Source: CAYTTA01 sp964440655
GTDB lineage: Bacteria > Bacteroidota > Rhodothermia > Balneolales > Balneolaceae
NCBI GenBank assembly: GCA_964440655.1
Contig: CAYTTA010000051.1
Span: 1-18,558, forward strand
Length of the DNA: 18,558 bases
Direction: 5' to 3'
How positions within the stretch are numbered: position 1 is the stretch's first letter; each line of letters starts with the position of its first letter. The position numbers and the translations under genes are program-made. Under the pieces are notes generated by a model. It saw only the letters and a list, made by a program, of their open reading frames with translations. It was not told the DNA's origin and searched no databases. Below are positions 7,842 to 15,800 of the stretch, piece by piece.

Positions 7842-8291
7842 ATGAACCGATTCCGACTTATTTCAGCTGCACAATGGACCGCCCGGGTTCTTCTTACCGG
7901 CGTACTGATGGCGGCCGGTATTCTCAAGCTGCAGGATAACAGTTCACTGATCGAGACCGTGGCCTATATCACATGGCTGCCGGTCCGGATCAAATGGTGG
8001 ATTGTGAACCTGCTGCCGTGGGGGGAGATCGTCCTGGCCGTGCTGCTGATCAGCCGTCTGATGGACAGGGTGGTTGTGCCGGTTGTCGCCCTGCTTTTTT
8101 TTGGTTTTCTCGTCTTCGCCATCTATGGAACGGCCACCGGCATGGAGGGAGACTGCGGCTGTTTCGGAGAGTGGATGGACAGCAGTTTCGGGGCCCCCAT
8201 GATCATCCGGAATGCGGTTCTGACGGCAATGGCCGGATTTCTTTTCTGGAGACCGGAAACTACAGCTCTTTCCCGCCAAACATCTGTCTGA
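7842..8291 (+). CDS. MauE/DoxX-type redox-associated membrane protein
   Basis: 149-residue inner-membrane protein with about four hydrophobic helices (roughly residues 11-30, 54-71, 77-98 and 120-137). The third loop carries GDCGCFGEW (103-111); a CxCFG motif before the last helix is characteristic of MauE/DoxX-related membrane proteins linked to thiol redox chemistry or to methylamine dehydrogenase maturation. No thioredoxin-like or Mau gene is nearby, so its redox partner is unknown here. It is divergent from purF, and its last 32 bases (8260-8291) overlap the end of the converging hydrolase gene, with no terminator between them. The family call is good; the function is not established. Confidence 0.82.
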   Translation: MNRFRLISAAQWTARVLLTGVLMAAGILKLQDNSSLIETVAYITWLPVRIKWWIVNLLPWGEIVLAVLLISRLMDRVVVPVVALLFFGFLVFAIYGTATGMEGDCGCFGEWMDSSFGAPMIIRNAVLTAMAGFLFWRPETTALSRQTSV

Positions 8292-9891
8292 GTCTTTCCA
8301 GTTCTTCCGACTTCCACCCTTCCGGTTCGGTCAGAGCCAGCCAGGCATCAAAATATTCTCTGGCGGCACATTCATGGCCATATCCGTCGGGCACGGCGGT
8401 ACCGGTCAGCATGTCGGCGGCAAGCTGGAGCATTGTCACCACCGGAACCCATCGAAAGTTCCCTGAAACGTCGGGTCCACGGGGCTCTTTCATCCATTCC
8501 GGCTCACGTGTCAGAGAGCGGGGGTCGAAAAAGGTGATGGGATCGCTGGCATGCTGAAGGAACGCGATCCGGAAACTCCCCCAGGCGGTACCGGTATCCC
8601 ATCCGCTTTGCTGATTGGCAAAACGTACCACCGAGCCGTTACGGAACCGGGGAAGCCAGGCCGGTGACCCTGAATCCCGGCTTCTCGTGATCTCCTGCCA
8701 TGCTTCCATCCGGAAGGGTGGGCCCGCCCATAGTACACCATGAAAGGGATCGTTGATGATGTCAAAAAAGTCGAAGGAGAGGCTCGAGTTCAGGGCGCCG
8801 AGACTGAGCCCGAAAAGATAGAGGCGGGGACGGTTCTCTGCCGGCAGTCCGGTCCAGTAACGGTAGACACTTCGGAAGAGAGAAAGTGCCATCTCCGCAC
8901 CATACCCATCCTCAACGAGAAGGGAGAGGGCGCTGGGAAGATAGGAGTACTGGGCGGCCGCCGTCGCTACATCACCCCGGTGCAGATACTCCAGCGTCTC
9001 GATGGCACCCGGATCGATCCAGCCGGTTCCGGTCGGCGTGACCAGAACGAGAACCGAACGGTCGAAAGCATTCAGCCGGATCAATTCCCGCAGGATGAGT
9101 GATGCACGCTCCGACGGATCTCTGGAGGAGCGGAGTCCGCCATAGACGCGTAACGGTTCCTTAACGGGCCGGTCTGTGAATCGTCCGATCTGCTCTGCCG
9201 ATGGGAGTTCCGACAAGAAACGACGCCCCTCCCGCCCCATCTCCTCCCAGCGGAGCAGGGAGTGGGGGCTGCCGGGTTTCATCGGGTAAGCCGGCTTGAC
9301 GGTGTGGTCATCCAGAAGGGCATCCACCTGGCTGTAGGAGGCGTCGGCAAGCCGGATCAGCTGGGAAAAGAGGATTCCGTTGATCACCAGCCAGAAAAGC
9401 AGGAAGGCGGAGAGAAGACCCGCCAGATAGGAAATTCGGGGGGGAATCCGGGTCTGAAGGCGCTCGTTGACGGCCCTTTTGGTGAAAAGAAAGAGTCTGG
9501 TGAGGAACAGGATTCCCAGAAAGAGTGACGATGTGATCACACCGATCCGGACTGGACGGACCCGGGCGGCGGCTTCCATCTCCATCAGTTCCCGAAGTTC
9601 GTTCTGCCAGTTGCCGGACTGCCAGAGAAAGAGGACGGCAAGCAGCAGAATGATTACCCCTGCAAGAAATTTAAGCCGTTTGCGAAGCCCCTTGCCCGGC
9701 AGCGGCAGCCCCGACCATGTCCAGAGCCAGAGGAGGAAAACTCCGGTTCCATAGCCTATGGCAAGGGCGGTCCCCGAGATCAGGCCCTGTATCCCCTCCG
9801 GCCTCGGAAGCAGGGAGGGGGTGAGTGAAAGGGCGAAAAAGAGAGTCCCGACGAGCAAGCCGGTCGTCGAGAGGGGGCGCATCAGCAGCAT
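8260..9891 (-). CDS. Membrane-anchored alpha/beta hydrolase (Abhydrolase_9 type)
   Basis: 543-residue protein with an N-terminal membrane domain of about four to five helices followed by an alpha/beta-hydrolase domain. VGTLFFALSLTPSLLPRPEG (14-33) is the family's characteristic first helix, and TPTGTGWIDP (285-294), YSYLPSALS (315-323) and the nucleophile elbow GLSLG (361-365, Ser363) match the Pfam Abhydrolase_9 / Abhydrolase_9_N pair as I recall it. Family members are poorly characterised esterase or lipase-like proteins; the substrate is unknown. The frame is open to 10,212, but that stretch overlaps the permease gene and is not family-like, so I chose ATG 9891 (MLLMRPLSTTGLL); ATG 9882 is equally possible. 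No Shine-Dalgarno is seen. It follows the exporter permease by 77 bases on the same strand and is probably the last gene of that operon. Confidence 0.85.
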   Translation of the reverse strand: MLLMRPLSTTGLLVGTLFFALSLTPSLLPRPEGIQGLISGTALAIGYGTGVFLLWLWTWSGLPLPGKGLRKRLKFLAGVIILLLAVLFLWQSGNWQNELRELMEMEAAARVRPVRIGVITSSLFLGILFLTRLFLFTKRAVNERLQTRIPPRISYLAGLLSAFLLFWLVINGILFSQLIRLADASYSQVDALLDDHTVKPAYPMKPGSPHSLLRWEEMGREGRRFLSELPSAEQIGRFTDRPVKEPLRVYGGLRSSRDPSERASLILRELIRLNAFDRSVLVLVTPTGTGWIDPGAIETLEYLHRGDVATAAAQYSYLPSALSLLVEDGYGAEMALSLFRSVYRYWTGLPAENRPRLYLFGLSLGALNSSLSFDFFDIINDPFHGVLWAGPPFRMEAWQEITRSRDSGSPAWLPRFRNGSVVRFANQQSGWDTGTAWGSFRIAFLQHASDPITFFDPRSLTREPEWMKEPRGPDVSGNFRWVPVVTMLQLAADMLTGTAVPDGYGHECAAREYFDAWLALTEPEGWKSEELERLRQMFGGKEL

Positions 9892-9968
9892 GGGTGAACG
9901 AAAGAAGTGAAAGGTGCAGACCGCTGGTTCTTCTGATTCCGGGTTTCTCCCGGTCAAGGTAAGAAAAA

Positions 9969-11129
9969 TCAGTGAGTCGTCTTCCGGTAGCGTCCCACGG
10001 CCAGTGTTACAAAAAGGACCGCCATCGCCAACAGAAGGAAGACCATTCCCCGGATTTCCGCCAGTCCGGCTCCTTTCAGCATCACCATTCTCAGAATCCG
10101 GATGAACCAGGCTACGGGATTGGCCATGCTTATCAGCTGCGCCCAGCCCGGCATGCTCTCCAGCGGTGTGAAGAGACCTCCCATCAGAATGAACACCACC
10201 ATGATGAACCATGCGATGAACATGGCTCTCTGCTGGGTGGATGCCACGGTAGAGATCATGAGCCCGATCGAGAGCACCACAACCAGGAAGATTCCGGCCA
10301 CGACCATGATCAGGGCCGTGCTGCCGAGAAAGGGGATACCGAAGCCGAATCGGGCCAATCCCAGTCCGAGCAGCAGCTCCACCATCCCGATGATCCAGAA
10401 CGGGGTTAGCTTTCCTGCGATGAACTCCAGCTTCCGGACAGGTGTGACATTGAGCTGCTCCATCGTTCCGAGCTCCTTCTCGCGCACGATGTTCATGCCG
10501 GACAGAAAGAGACCGATCATGCAGACCAGAACCGCCAGGATGCCAGGCACCATATAGGTGATGTAATCCAGCTCGGGGTTGTACCAGTTTACAGCATGGA
10601 ACCGGATCACCGGCTGTAAGGATGCCTCTGAACCGATCGGTTTTCCGTCCTGGGCGCCATCCAAAAGAGCGGGCAGACCGGCAGCATCAACCCGCTCTCT
10701 GTTGAACGACTCCAGAATCGATGCGCTGTAGGAGTGAATGAGTCCGGCCATGGTGCCATCCCCCGCGTCGATGACAAGCTGGACGGGGACATTCCTGCCC
10801 GAAGTGAGATCCCGACCCAGCTCCCGGGGAATCTGCAGAACCATCTGCACCTCTCCGCGCTCCATCCGCTCGAGTGCTTCCTCCGTGCTGAAAGTCTCCT
10901 GAACAACCAGAAAATGGCCCGATGCCTCGAAGCGGGAAATGATCTCCCGGGAGAGGGACGATCGGTCGCGGTCCACCAGCGCGATCCGGGCCTCCTTCAA
11001 TTCGTAGGTCGCCGCAAAAGAGAGGACCAGCAGCTGCACGAGCGGCATTACGAAGAGGATGGGGAGCATCGCACGGTTGCGGAAGATCTGCAGGAACTCT
11101 TTGACCAGAAGGAAACGGATGGTTCTCAT
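9969..11129 (-). CDS. ABC-2 type exporter permease (YhhJ/YbhR-like)
   Basis: 386-residue permease with the drug/DL-type ABC-2 layout: a first helix at about 20-40 (MLPILFVMPLVQLLVLSFA), a large extracytoplasmic domain (about 45-185), and five further helices in the C-terminal half. The cytoplasmic loop NIVREKELGTMEQLNVTP is the conserved coupling segment that contacts the ATPases. PGWAQLISMANPVAWFIRILRMVMLKG near the end is typical of YbhR/YbhS/YhhJ proteins. Its start overlaps the stop of the preceding permease as ATGA, so the two permeases are translationally coupled and probably form a heterodimer. Substrate not readable. Confidence 0.93.
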   Translation of the reverse strand: MRTIRFLLVKEFLQIFRNRAMLPILFVMPLVQLLVLSFAATYELKEARIALVDRDRSSLSREIISRFEASGHFLVVQETFSTEEALERMERGEVQMVLQIPRELGRDLTSGRNVPVQLVIDAGDGTMAGLIHSYSASILESFNRERVDAAGLPALLDGAQDGKPIGSEASLQPVIRFHAVNWYNPELDYITYMVPGILAVLVCMIGLFLSGMNIVREKELGTMEQLNVTPVRKLEFIAGKLTPFWIIGMVELLLGLGLARFGFGIPFLGSTALIMVVAGIFLVVVLSIGLMISTVASTQQRAMFIAWFIMVVFILMGGLFTPLESMPGWAQLISMANPVAWFIRILRMVMLKGAGLAEIRGMVFLLLAMAVLFVTLAVGRYRKTTH

Positions 11130-12256
11130 TGCAGCCTCTCATTGAACTTTTTCAGACTCAGTCCGATGAAGGTGGCGGCGAAGAGAAGCAGAAAGAGGGT
11201 CTCTTTCCAGAGTGTCTGCAGCCCTGTCCCCTTGAGCATGATTCCCCTGGTTATTGAGAGGAACCATCTGGCAGGGATGATGTGGCTGAGCCACTGCAGA
11301 GGTGCCGGCATGCTCGAAAGCGGAAAGATGAAACCCGAGAGCAGTACGGTGGGCATAAGGAGCCCGGCCAGAGAGATCATCATGGCGGTCTGCTGGTGGT
11401 TGGACACCGTGGAGATGAACACACCGAGCGCCAGGGCGGTGACGATGAAGAGTCCCGACTCGGCCAGGAAGAGGAGCAGGGAGCCACGGAACGGCACATC
11501 GAACAGGAACCGCGAAAGTATGAGAATCACCGCCACATTGATGAACGAGAGGAGCAGATAGGGAAGAACTTTCCCCAGAATCATCTGCCAGGGGCGGATC
11601 GGGGAGACGAGGACCACCTCCAGATTTCCCATCTCCTTTTCGCGGGTGATGGAGATGGAGGTCATCAGCGTGGAGATCAGCATGAGGATAACGGCGACAA
11701 GGCCCGGAACAAAAAAGCGGGCGCTGCGGAGTTCCGGATTGTACATCATCCGGACGAGGGGCTGAACCGCTCCGGGAACGGCTCCGGTCAAATGTGTTGC
11801 TTCATCTCCTTCCGGATGCTCCCGGACAGCCTGCACCTGCAGAGTACCAAGAGTATAGGAGTGCAGCAGGGTGGCCATGTTGGGATCGGTGGCATCACTG
11901 ATGAGCTGGATCTCTGCCACTCCCTCTCGCATCAGCCGTTCGGAGAAATCCGCTTCGATGATCACAACCTGTCTGACCTCACCCCGGCGGAAAAGCGGCT
12001 CCACCTGGTGGATGCCATCCAGAAAAGCGACGATGCGGAAAGATGGGTTCGCCTCGAGCTGACCGATGAGGGAGCGGGTAACCGGATCGTTCGAATGATC
12101 CAGAATGGAGATCGGAACCCGGTTCAGTTCGCTTCGAATGGCGAAGCCGAAAAGAATCATCATGATGACCGGCATCCCCAGCAGAATTCCCAACGTCCCC
12201 CGGTCGCGCGCAATCTGGCGCAGCTCTTTGATGACAAAGCCCCGGAATGAACTCAT
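11126..12256 (-). CDS. ABC-2 type exporter permease (YbhS-like)
   Basis: 376-residue second permease of the exporter. First helix GTLGILLGMPVIMMILFGFAI (about 21-41), then a large extracytoplasmic domain to about residue 185, then five C-terminal helices. The coupling loop SITREKEMGNLEVVLVSPI and the LSGFIFPLSSMPAPLQWLS segment match the partner permease in position. It overlaps the ATPase gene before it (ATGA at 12,253-12,256) and the permease gene after it (ATGA at 11,126-11,129), so the operon is tightly packed. Together the permeases should form the membrane pore driven by ATPases A and B. Substrate unknown. Confidence 0.93.
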   Translation of the reverse strand: MSSFRGFVIKELRQIARDRGTLGILLGMPVIMMILFGFAIRSELNRVPISILDHSNDPVTRSLIGQLEANPSFRIVAFLDGIHQVEPLFRRGEVRQVVIIEADFSERLMREGVAEIQLISDATDPNMATLLHSYTLGTLQVQAVREHPEGDEATHLTGAVPGAVQPLVRMMYNPELRSARFFVPGLVAVILMLISTLMTSISITREKEMGNLEVVLVSPIRPWQMILGKVLPYLLLSFINVAVILILSRFLFDVPFRGSLLLFLAESGLFIVTALALGVFISTVSNHQQTAMMISLAGLLMPTVLLSGFIFPLSSMPAPLQWLSHIIPARWFLSITRGIMLKGTGLQTLWKETLFLLLFAATFIGLSLKKFNERLQ

Positions 12257-13014
12257 GGCTCCCTCCTGCCGGATGGTGCAGCCCGTCTTGCCCCACCTGC
12301 GAGCCGGATGAAAATCTCTTCGATCGAGCCGGCCGACCAGATCTCTTTCAGTCTCTGCTGTGTATCGAGCGCCTCGATCCGGCCGTCCACCATGATGCAG
12401 ACCCGGTCGCAGTACTCGGCTTCATCCATGTAGTGGGTGGTGACGAAGATGGTGATCCCCCGATCGGATGCTTCGTAGATCATCTCCCAGAACTGCCTGC
12501 GGGTGATGGGATCGACCCCGCCGGTCGGTTCGTCTAGAAAAACCAGTCCCGGTTCGTGAAGTATCGAGACCAGAAAGGCGAGTTTCTGCTTCCATCCGGT
12601 GGGGAGCGATCCGACTTGCTGATGACGTGCCTGCTCCAGACCGATCGACCGGATCACCCGGCTGGTCCGCTCCTTCAGCTGATGGCGGTCCAGACCGTAG
12701 ATCCCGCCGTAGAAGCGGATGTTCTCCTGGACGGTGAGATCGTCATAGAGGGAGAACCTCTGGCTCATGTATCCGATCCGCCGCTTGACCTCTTCCGTCT
12801 CGGTCGCAATGTTCCGTCCCAGTACCATGGCGCGGCCGGAGGTCGGTGCCAGAAGACCGGTCAGCATCCGGATGGCCGTCGTTTTTCCAGCTCCGTTGGC
12901 CCCGAGAAAACCGAAGATCTCCCCCCGGTGCACCTCGAACGAGATCCGGTCCACGGCGGTGAACCCGCCGAAGCGGCGGGTCAGATCTTCCGCGATGATG
13001 ACCGGTTCATTCAT
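12253..13014 (-). CDS. ABC exporter ATPase A (canonical site residues)
   Basis: 253-residue nucleotide-binding subunit, cytoplasmic. Walker A GANGAGKTT (38-46), Q-loop Gln85 (YMSQRFSLY), signature LPTGWKQ (137-143), Walker B LVFLDEP (157-163) with catalytic Glu162, D-loop GGVDP, and H-loop His194 (VTTHYMDEAE). The signature departs from LSGGQ/LSGGM but keeps the glycine; I recall such LPxGWKQ forms in the RbbA/YbhF family. It corresponds to one half of the E. coli double-NBD proteins YbhF and RbbA, here a separate gene. Its start overlaps the end of ATPase B by 8 bases (13,007-13,014), suggesting coupled translation and a heterodimer of A and B. Confidence 0.95.
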   Translation of the reverse strand: MNEPVIIAEDLTRRFGGFTAVDRISFEVHRGEIFGFLGANGAGKTTAIRMLTGLLAPTSGRAMVLGRNIATETEEVKRRIGYMSQRFSLYDDLTVQENIRFYGGIYGLDRHQLKERTSRVIRSIGLEQARHQQVGSLPTGWKQKLAFLVSILHEPGLVFLDEPTGGVDPITRRQFWEMIYEASDRGITIFVTTHYMDEAEYCDRVCIMVDGRIEALDTQQRLKEIWSAGSIEEIFIRLAGGARRAAPSGRREP

Positions 13015-13939
13015 TGTATTGATCCTCCCTCTCTTGCATCAGTTCCATGAATCGGTTCTCAATACCAGGCCGAAGCGGACGGACTTCGGCATCATTCACC
13101 CCTTTTTCCCGGAGCCAGTCCCGAAGGGAACCGGCACCGGCATCCTTTCGGCGATCGGTAAAGTGGATCCACTCTCCGAAGGGATGAACCGAAGCGGCGT
13201 GCGGGTGGCTGCGAAGGAGCTGGATGAGACGGTAGCGGTTGCGGCCGCGGACCCCGAAAAGCAGACCGGATGCCGAAGCGGCAATGCGGTCGGGGGTGTC
13301 CTCCTGAAGAAGCTCTCCCTCCTGGATAAGGGAAATGCGGTCGCACCGGCGCGCCTCGTCCATATATGGGGTGGAGACGATGACGGGAAGCCCCTCCTCT
13401 TTCAGCCGGAGGAGCATCTCCCAGAACTCCTTCCTGGAGACCGCATCCACACCGGTGGTCGGTTCATCGAGAAGAAGTAGCCGTGGCCGATGGATCAGGG
13501 CGCAGCTCAGGGCGAGTTTCTGTTTCATACCCCCGGAGAGATCGCGGGCCAGCCGTTTCCGGAAAGGCTCGATCTGCCGGTAGACCGGCTCGATCCGGCT
13601 GTAATTCTCCTCAAGCGTGGTTCCGAAGAGGGAGGCGAAGAACCGGACATTCTCCTCCACGCTCAGCTCCTGATAGAGTGAAAAACGACCCGGCATATAT
13701 CCCAGAAGGGGGCGGATCTTTCGGTAGTCACGAACCGAATCGAGACCGAAAAGAGTGGCCGAGCCGCTGTCGGGAACAAGCAGAGTGGCCAGAATCCGGA
13801 AGAGTGTTGTCTTCCCCGCTCCGTCGGGTCCGATCAGGCCGAACAGCTCTCCCTCATGAACCTGAAGGTTGATCCCTTTCAGGGCTGTCAAACTCCCGAA
13901 CTGCCTGCTCACATTGCGGATCTCAACGATCGGATTCAT
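13007..13939 (-). CDS. ABC exporter ATPase B (degenerate Q- and H-loops)
   Basis: 310-residue nucleotide-binding subunit. Walker A GPDGAGKTT (37-45), signature LSGGMKQ (134-140) and Walker B LLLLDEP (154-160) with Glu159 are intact. The Q-loop reads YMPGRFSLY, with Gly84 where ATPase A has Gln85, and the H-loop reads VSTPYMDEA, with Pro191 where A has His194. Those two residues normally couple ATP hydrolysis to the permease and position the gamma-phosphate, so this subunit's own site may bind ATP but hydrolyse it poorly, as in asymmetric heterodimeric exporters. I recall the same PGRFSLY and STPYMDEA wording in Bacteroidota homologues, so it is probably a lineage trait rather than decay. An extra C-terminal 80 residues or so follow the ATPase core. 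Upstream lies the membrane-fusion gene, 98 bases away. Confidence 0.93.
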   Translation of the reverse strand: MNPIVEIRNVSRQFGSLTALKGINLQVHEGELFGLIGPDGAGKTTLFRILATLLVPDSGSATLFGLDSVRDYRKIRPLLGYMPGRFSLYQELSVEENVRFFASLFGTTLEENYSRIEPVYRQIEPFRKRLARDLSGGMKQKLALSCALIHRPRLLLLDEPTTGVDAVSRKEFWEMLLRLKEEGLPVIVSTPYMDEARRCDRISLIQEGELLQEDTPDRIAASASGLLFGVRGRNRYRLIQLLRSHPHAASVHPFGEWIHFTDRRKDAGAGSLRDWLREKGVNDAEVRPLRPGIENRFMELMQEREDQYNE

Positions 13940-14037
13940 GTGGGTTTGTGCCTGAAACGGTGGAGAGGGTCCCGGCTGAAGGGTTGAAAAGGGATCTCGG
14001 GGGAATGAGTTGCGATGACCGGCTCCATGGCCTGCTC

Positions 14038-14928
14038 TCAGAGTGCAAAGTTCACTTCTCCCGGCATGCCGATCTTGAGGCGGCCGTCGGGATTGGGAAC
14101 GCGGATCCGTACGGCGTAGACCTGAGTGACCCGCTCCACCCGGGTCTGGATCATCCGCGGTGTGAATTCGGCGCGGGAGGAGACCCAGCTCACGGTCCCC
14201 TGAAGGGTCTCCAGGCCTCCATCTGGTGCATCAATCCGGACTTCCACCTTCTGGCCGAGCTGCACAGCCGGGAGCATCGATCCGGAGACATAGACCCGAA
14301 GCTCCATCTCCCCCAGGCTGGCTATCCGGTAGAGTGGTTGTCCCGGTGCAACCAGTTCGGTCGGTTCGGCGTATCGAGCCAGCACTGTTCCGGCGACCGG
14401 ATTCACGATCCAGGCGCGCCTCAGCTGATCGTCGATCTGCTCCAGCTGCACTCTCATCCGCCGGAGCTCTGCCCGGATGGATTCCTTTTCCGCTTCGACC
14501 GCCTCAACCTGTCGGGAGAGGGCTTCCACCTCTCCCGACGCCCGGTCCAGCTGCTGACGGGTGGCTGCATTCTCCCGGAGAAGGGACTCCAGACGCTCCA
14601 GCTCCTGCCGGGCGGTCTGCAGCCTCGATTCATGAACATTTCTCTGGGCATCGAGGACGGCGAGCCGGCTCTCCACCGCATCGACACCTGCCTCCATCTC
14701 TCTCCGTTGCAGAGAGAGGCGGATGGTATCGATCAGTCCTGTCTGGGCTCCTTTCTCCAGCCGCTCTCCTTCCCGGACATTGAAGGAGAGCAACCGGCCG
14801 GATATTTCAGCTGAAACCACCGTTTCATCGGCCTCGAACTGGCCGTAGGCATCCGCCGGTTCTTCTCCGTTGCAGGAGAAGAGAAGAAGCCCCGCCACGG
14901 AAAGCCACAATGAGCGGTTCCTTTTCAT
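14038..14928 (-). CDS. HlyD/AcrA-type membrane-fusion lipoprotein of the exporter
   Basis: 296-residue periplasmic adaptor linking the inner-membrane ABC exporter to the TolC-like channel. Residues 1-18 form a lipoprotein signal (MKRNRS, hydrophobic core, then LFS before Cys19). The first lipoyl half (about 37-68, VVSAEISGRLLSFNVREGE) is followed by a long alpha-helical hairpin (about 72-172), heptad-rich in Glu, Arg and Leu. The second lipoyl half (about 172-205, IVNPVAGTVLARYAEP) and a beta-barrel region come next, and it ends at IGMPGEVNFAL. The frame is open back to 15,060, but ATG 14,928 is chosen because it gives the lipoprotein signal and avoids overlap with the TolC-like gene, which ends 25 bases before. 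It corresponds to YbhG/YhiI in the E. coli exporters. Confidence 0.93.
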   Translation of the reverse strand: MKRNRSLWLSVAGLLLFSCNGEEPADAYGQFEADETVVSAEISGRLLSFNVREGERLEKGAQTGLIDTIRLSLQRREMEAGVDAVESRLAVLDAQRNVHESRLQTARQELERLESLLRENAATRQQLDRASGEVEALSRQVEAVEAEKESIRAELRRMRVQLEQIDDQLRRAWIVNPVAGTVLARYAEPTELVAPGQPLYRIASLGEMELRVYVSGSMLPAVQLGQKVEVRIDAPDGGLETLQGTVSWVSSRAEFTPRMIQTRVERVTQVYAVRIRVPNPDGRLKIGMPGEVNFAL

Positions 14929-14953
14929 TTTGTCAATCTTGCCGGAATGGTTC

Positions 14954-15790
14954 TTATAAGCGGGAATCATAGGCACCCCGTTGGGTTTGATATTCGGTCC
15001 GGATCTGTGCAAGGCGGATTTTCCGGATTTCCAGATTGAGCCGGGCCCGCTGTTCCGCATGTAGTTCGGTCAAATATTCGGTCGATGTGATCACCCCCTG
15101 TTCCAGCAGCTTCCGTTTTTCTCCGGTAATCTCCTGCCGCAGTTCCACGACCTCTTCATCCTGGCTGATCTGCCGGCGCAGGGTCTGCATCTCCTCTTCC
15201 AGACGGGACCACTCGGTCTGGAGCTGCCGGGTGAAGGCTTCCCGTTCGGTATGGATCGACCGTTTCTGAAGCTCTGTTGCATCCCGTCTCAGGGAGGCAT
15301 TCCGGGTTCCACTCAGGCTCCACTGCGCACGGATGCCGACAATCCAGTTGAGCTGCAGATCGTCATTAAAAACATTGAAGCCGGGCCGGCCGTAGAAACT
15401 TCTTCCAAACAGGGCAAGGGTGGGAAGCATGCCGGCGGAAAATGCCTCTTTCCGGGCGTCCAACATGGCCTGGCGCGCATCAAACAGATCGAACTCCGGA
15501 CGACCGGCATATCCGGATGATGCCGTAACATTTGGCTGACCGGAATCCGGAGGCGGAGCAAGGGGACCCGGCAGCTGAAGCTGGAGAGAGGTGTCCTCAG
15601 GAAACTCCACTCCCAGAAGCAATTCCAGGGCCCTGTATCCGATTCGGAGATCCCCCTCCATCCGCTCCAGTTCCTGCTGAAACCGGATCTGTTCTGCCAG
15701 GAGAACCCGCTCTTCTCCCGGAAGCAGCACCCCGTTTCCTACCAGGGAGCGGACCTGGTCCAGCCGTTCTTCTACATCCCGGCTGGCCAG
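14954..15790 (-). CDS. TolC-like outer membrane efflux protein, C-terminal part (cut by contig join)
   Basis: About 278 residues of an outer-membrane factor, from LASRDVEERLDQVRSLVGNG to the stop at 14,954. It shows the features of the C-terminal half of TolC family proteins: helix RIGYRALELLLGVEF, linker, then the second structural repeat with RPEFDLFDARQAMLDARKEAFSAGMLPTLALFG, the strand-forming FNDDLQLNWIVGIRAQWSLSG, and long coiled-coil helices to the end. The frame stays open on the minus strand to 16,186, but beyond about 15,790 that reading is only the antisense of hemY and is not TolC-like. The signal peptide and N-terminal half are therefore missing because the assembly switches genomes, not because the gene is naturally short. 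It probably heads the exporter operon. Confidence 0.88.
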   Translation of the reverse strand: MASRDVEERLDQVRSLVGNGVLLPGEERVLLAEQIRFQQELERMEGDLRIGYRALELLLGVEFPEDTSLQLQLPGPLAPPPDSGQPNVTASSGYAGRPEFDLFDARQAMLDARKEAFSAGMLPTLALFGRSFYGRPGFNVFNDDLQLNWIVGIRAQWSLSGTRNASLRRDATELQKRSIHTEREAFTRQLQTEWSRLEEEMQTLRRQISQDEEVVELRQEITGEKRKLLEQGVITSTEYLTELHAEQRARLNLEIRKIRLAQIRTEYQTQRGAYDSRL

Positions 15791-15800
15791 CTGCTGGATG
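15780..15800. other. Likely chimeric contig junction between two genomes
   Basis: On the minus strand TolC-like coding ends within this interval; on the plus strand HemY-like coding begins within it, already mid-protein. Both frames read plausibly through CTGGCCAGCTGCTGG (15,783-15,797), which may be a short stretch shared by the two parents. Base composition and protein character change on either side. The exact base cannot be fixed by eye. Confidence 0.8.

Noticed and set aside
9892..10212. Longer start for the hydrolase at 10,212
   Set aside because: The extra residues overlap the permease gene in another frame, look like low-complexity shadow, and precede the family's normal first helix.
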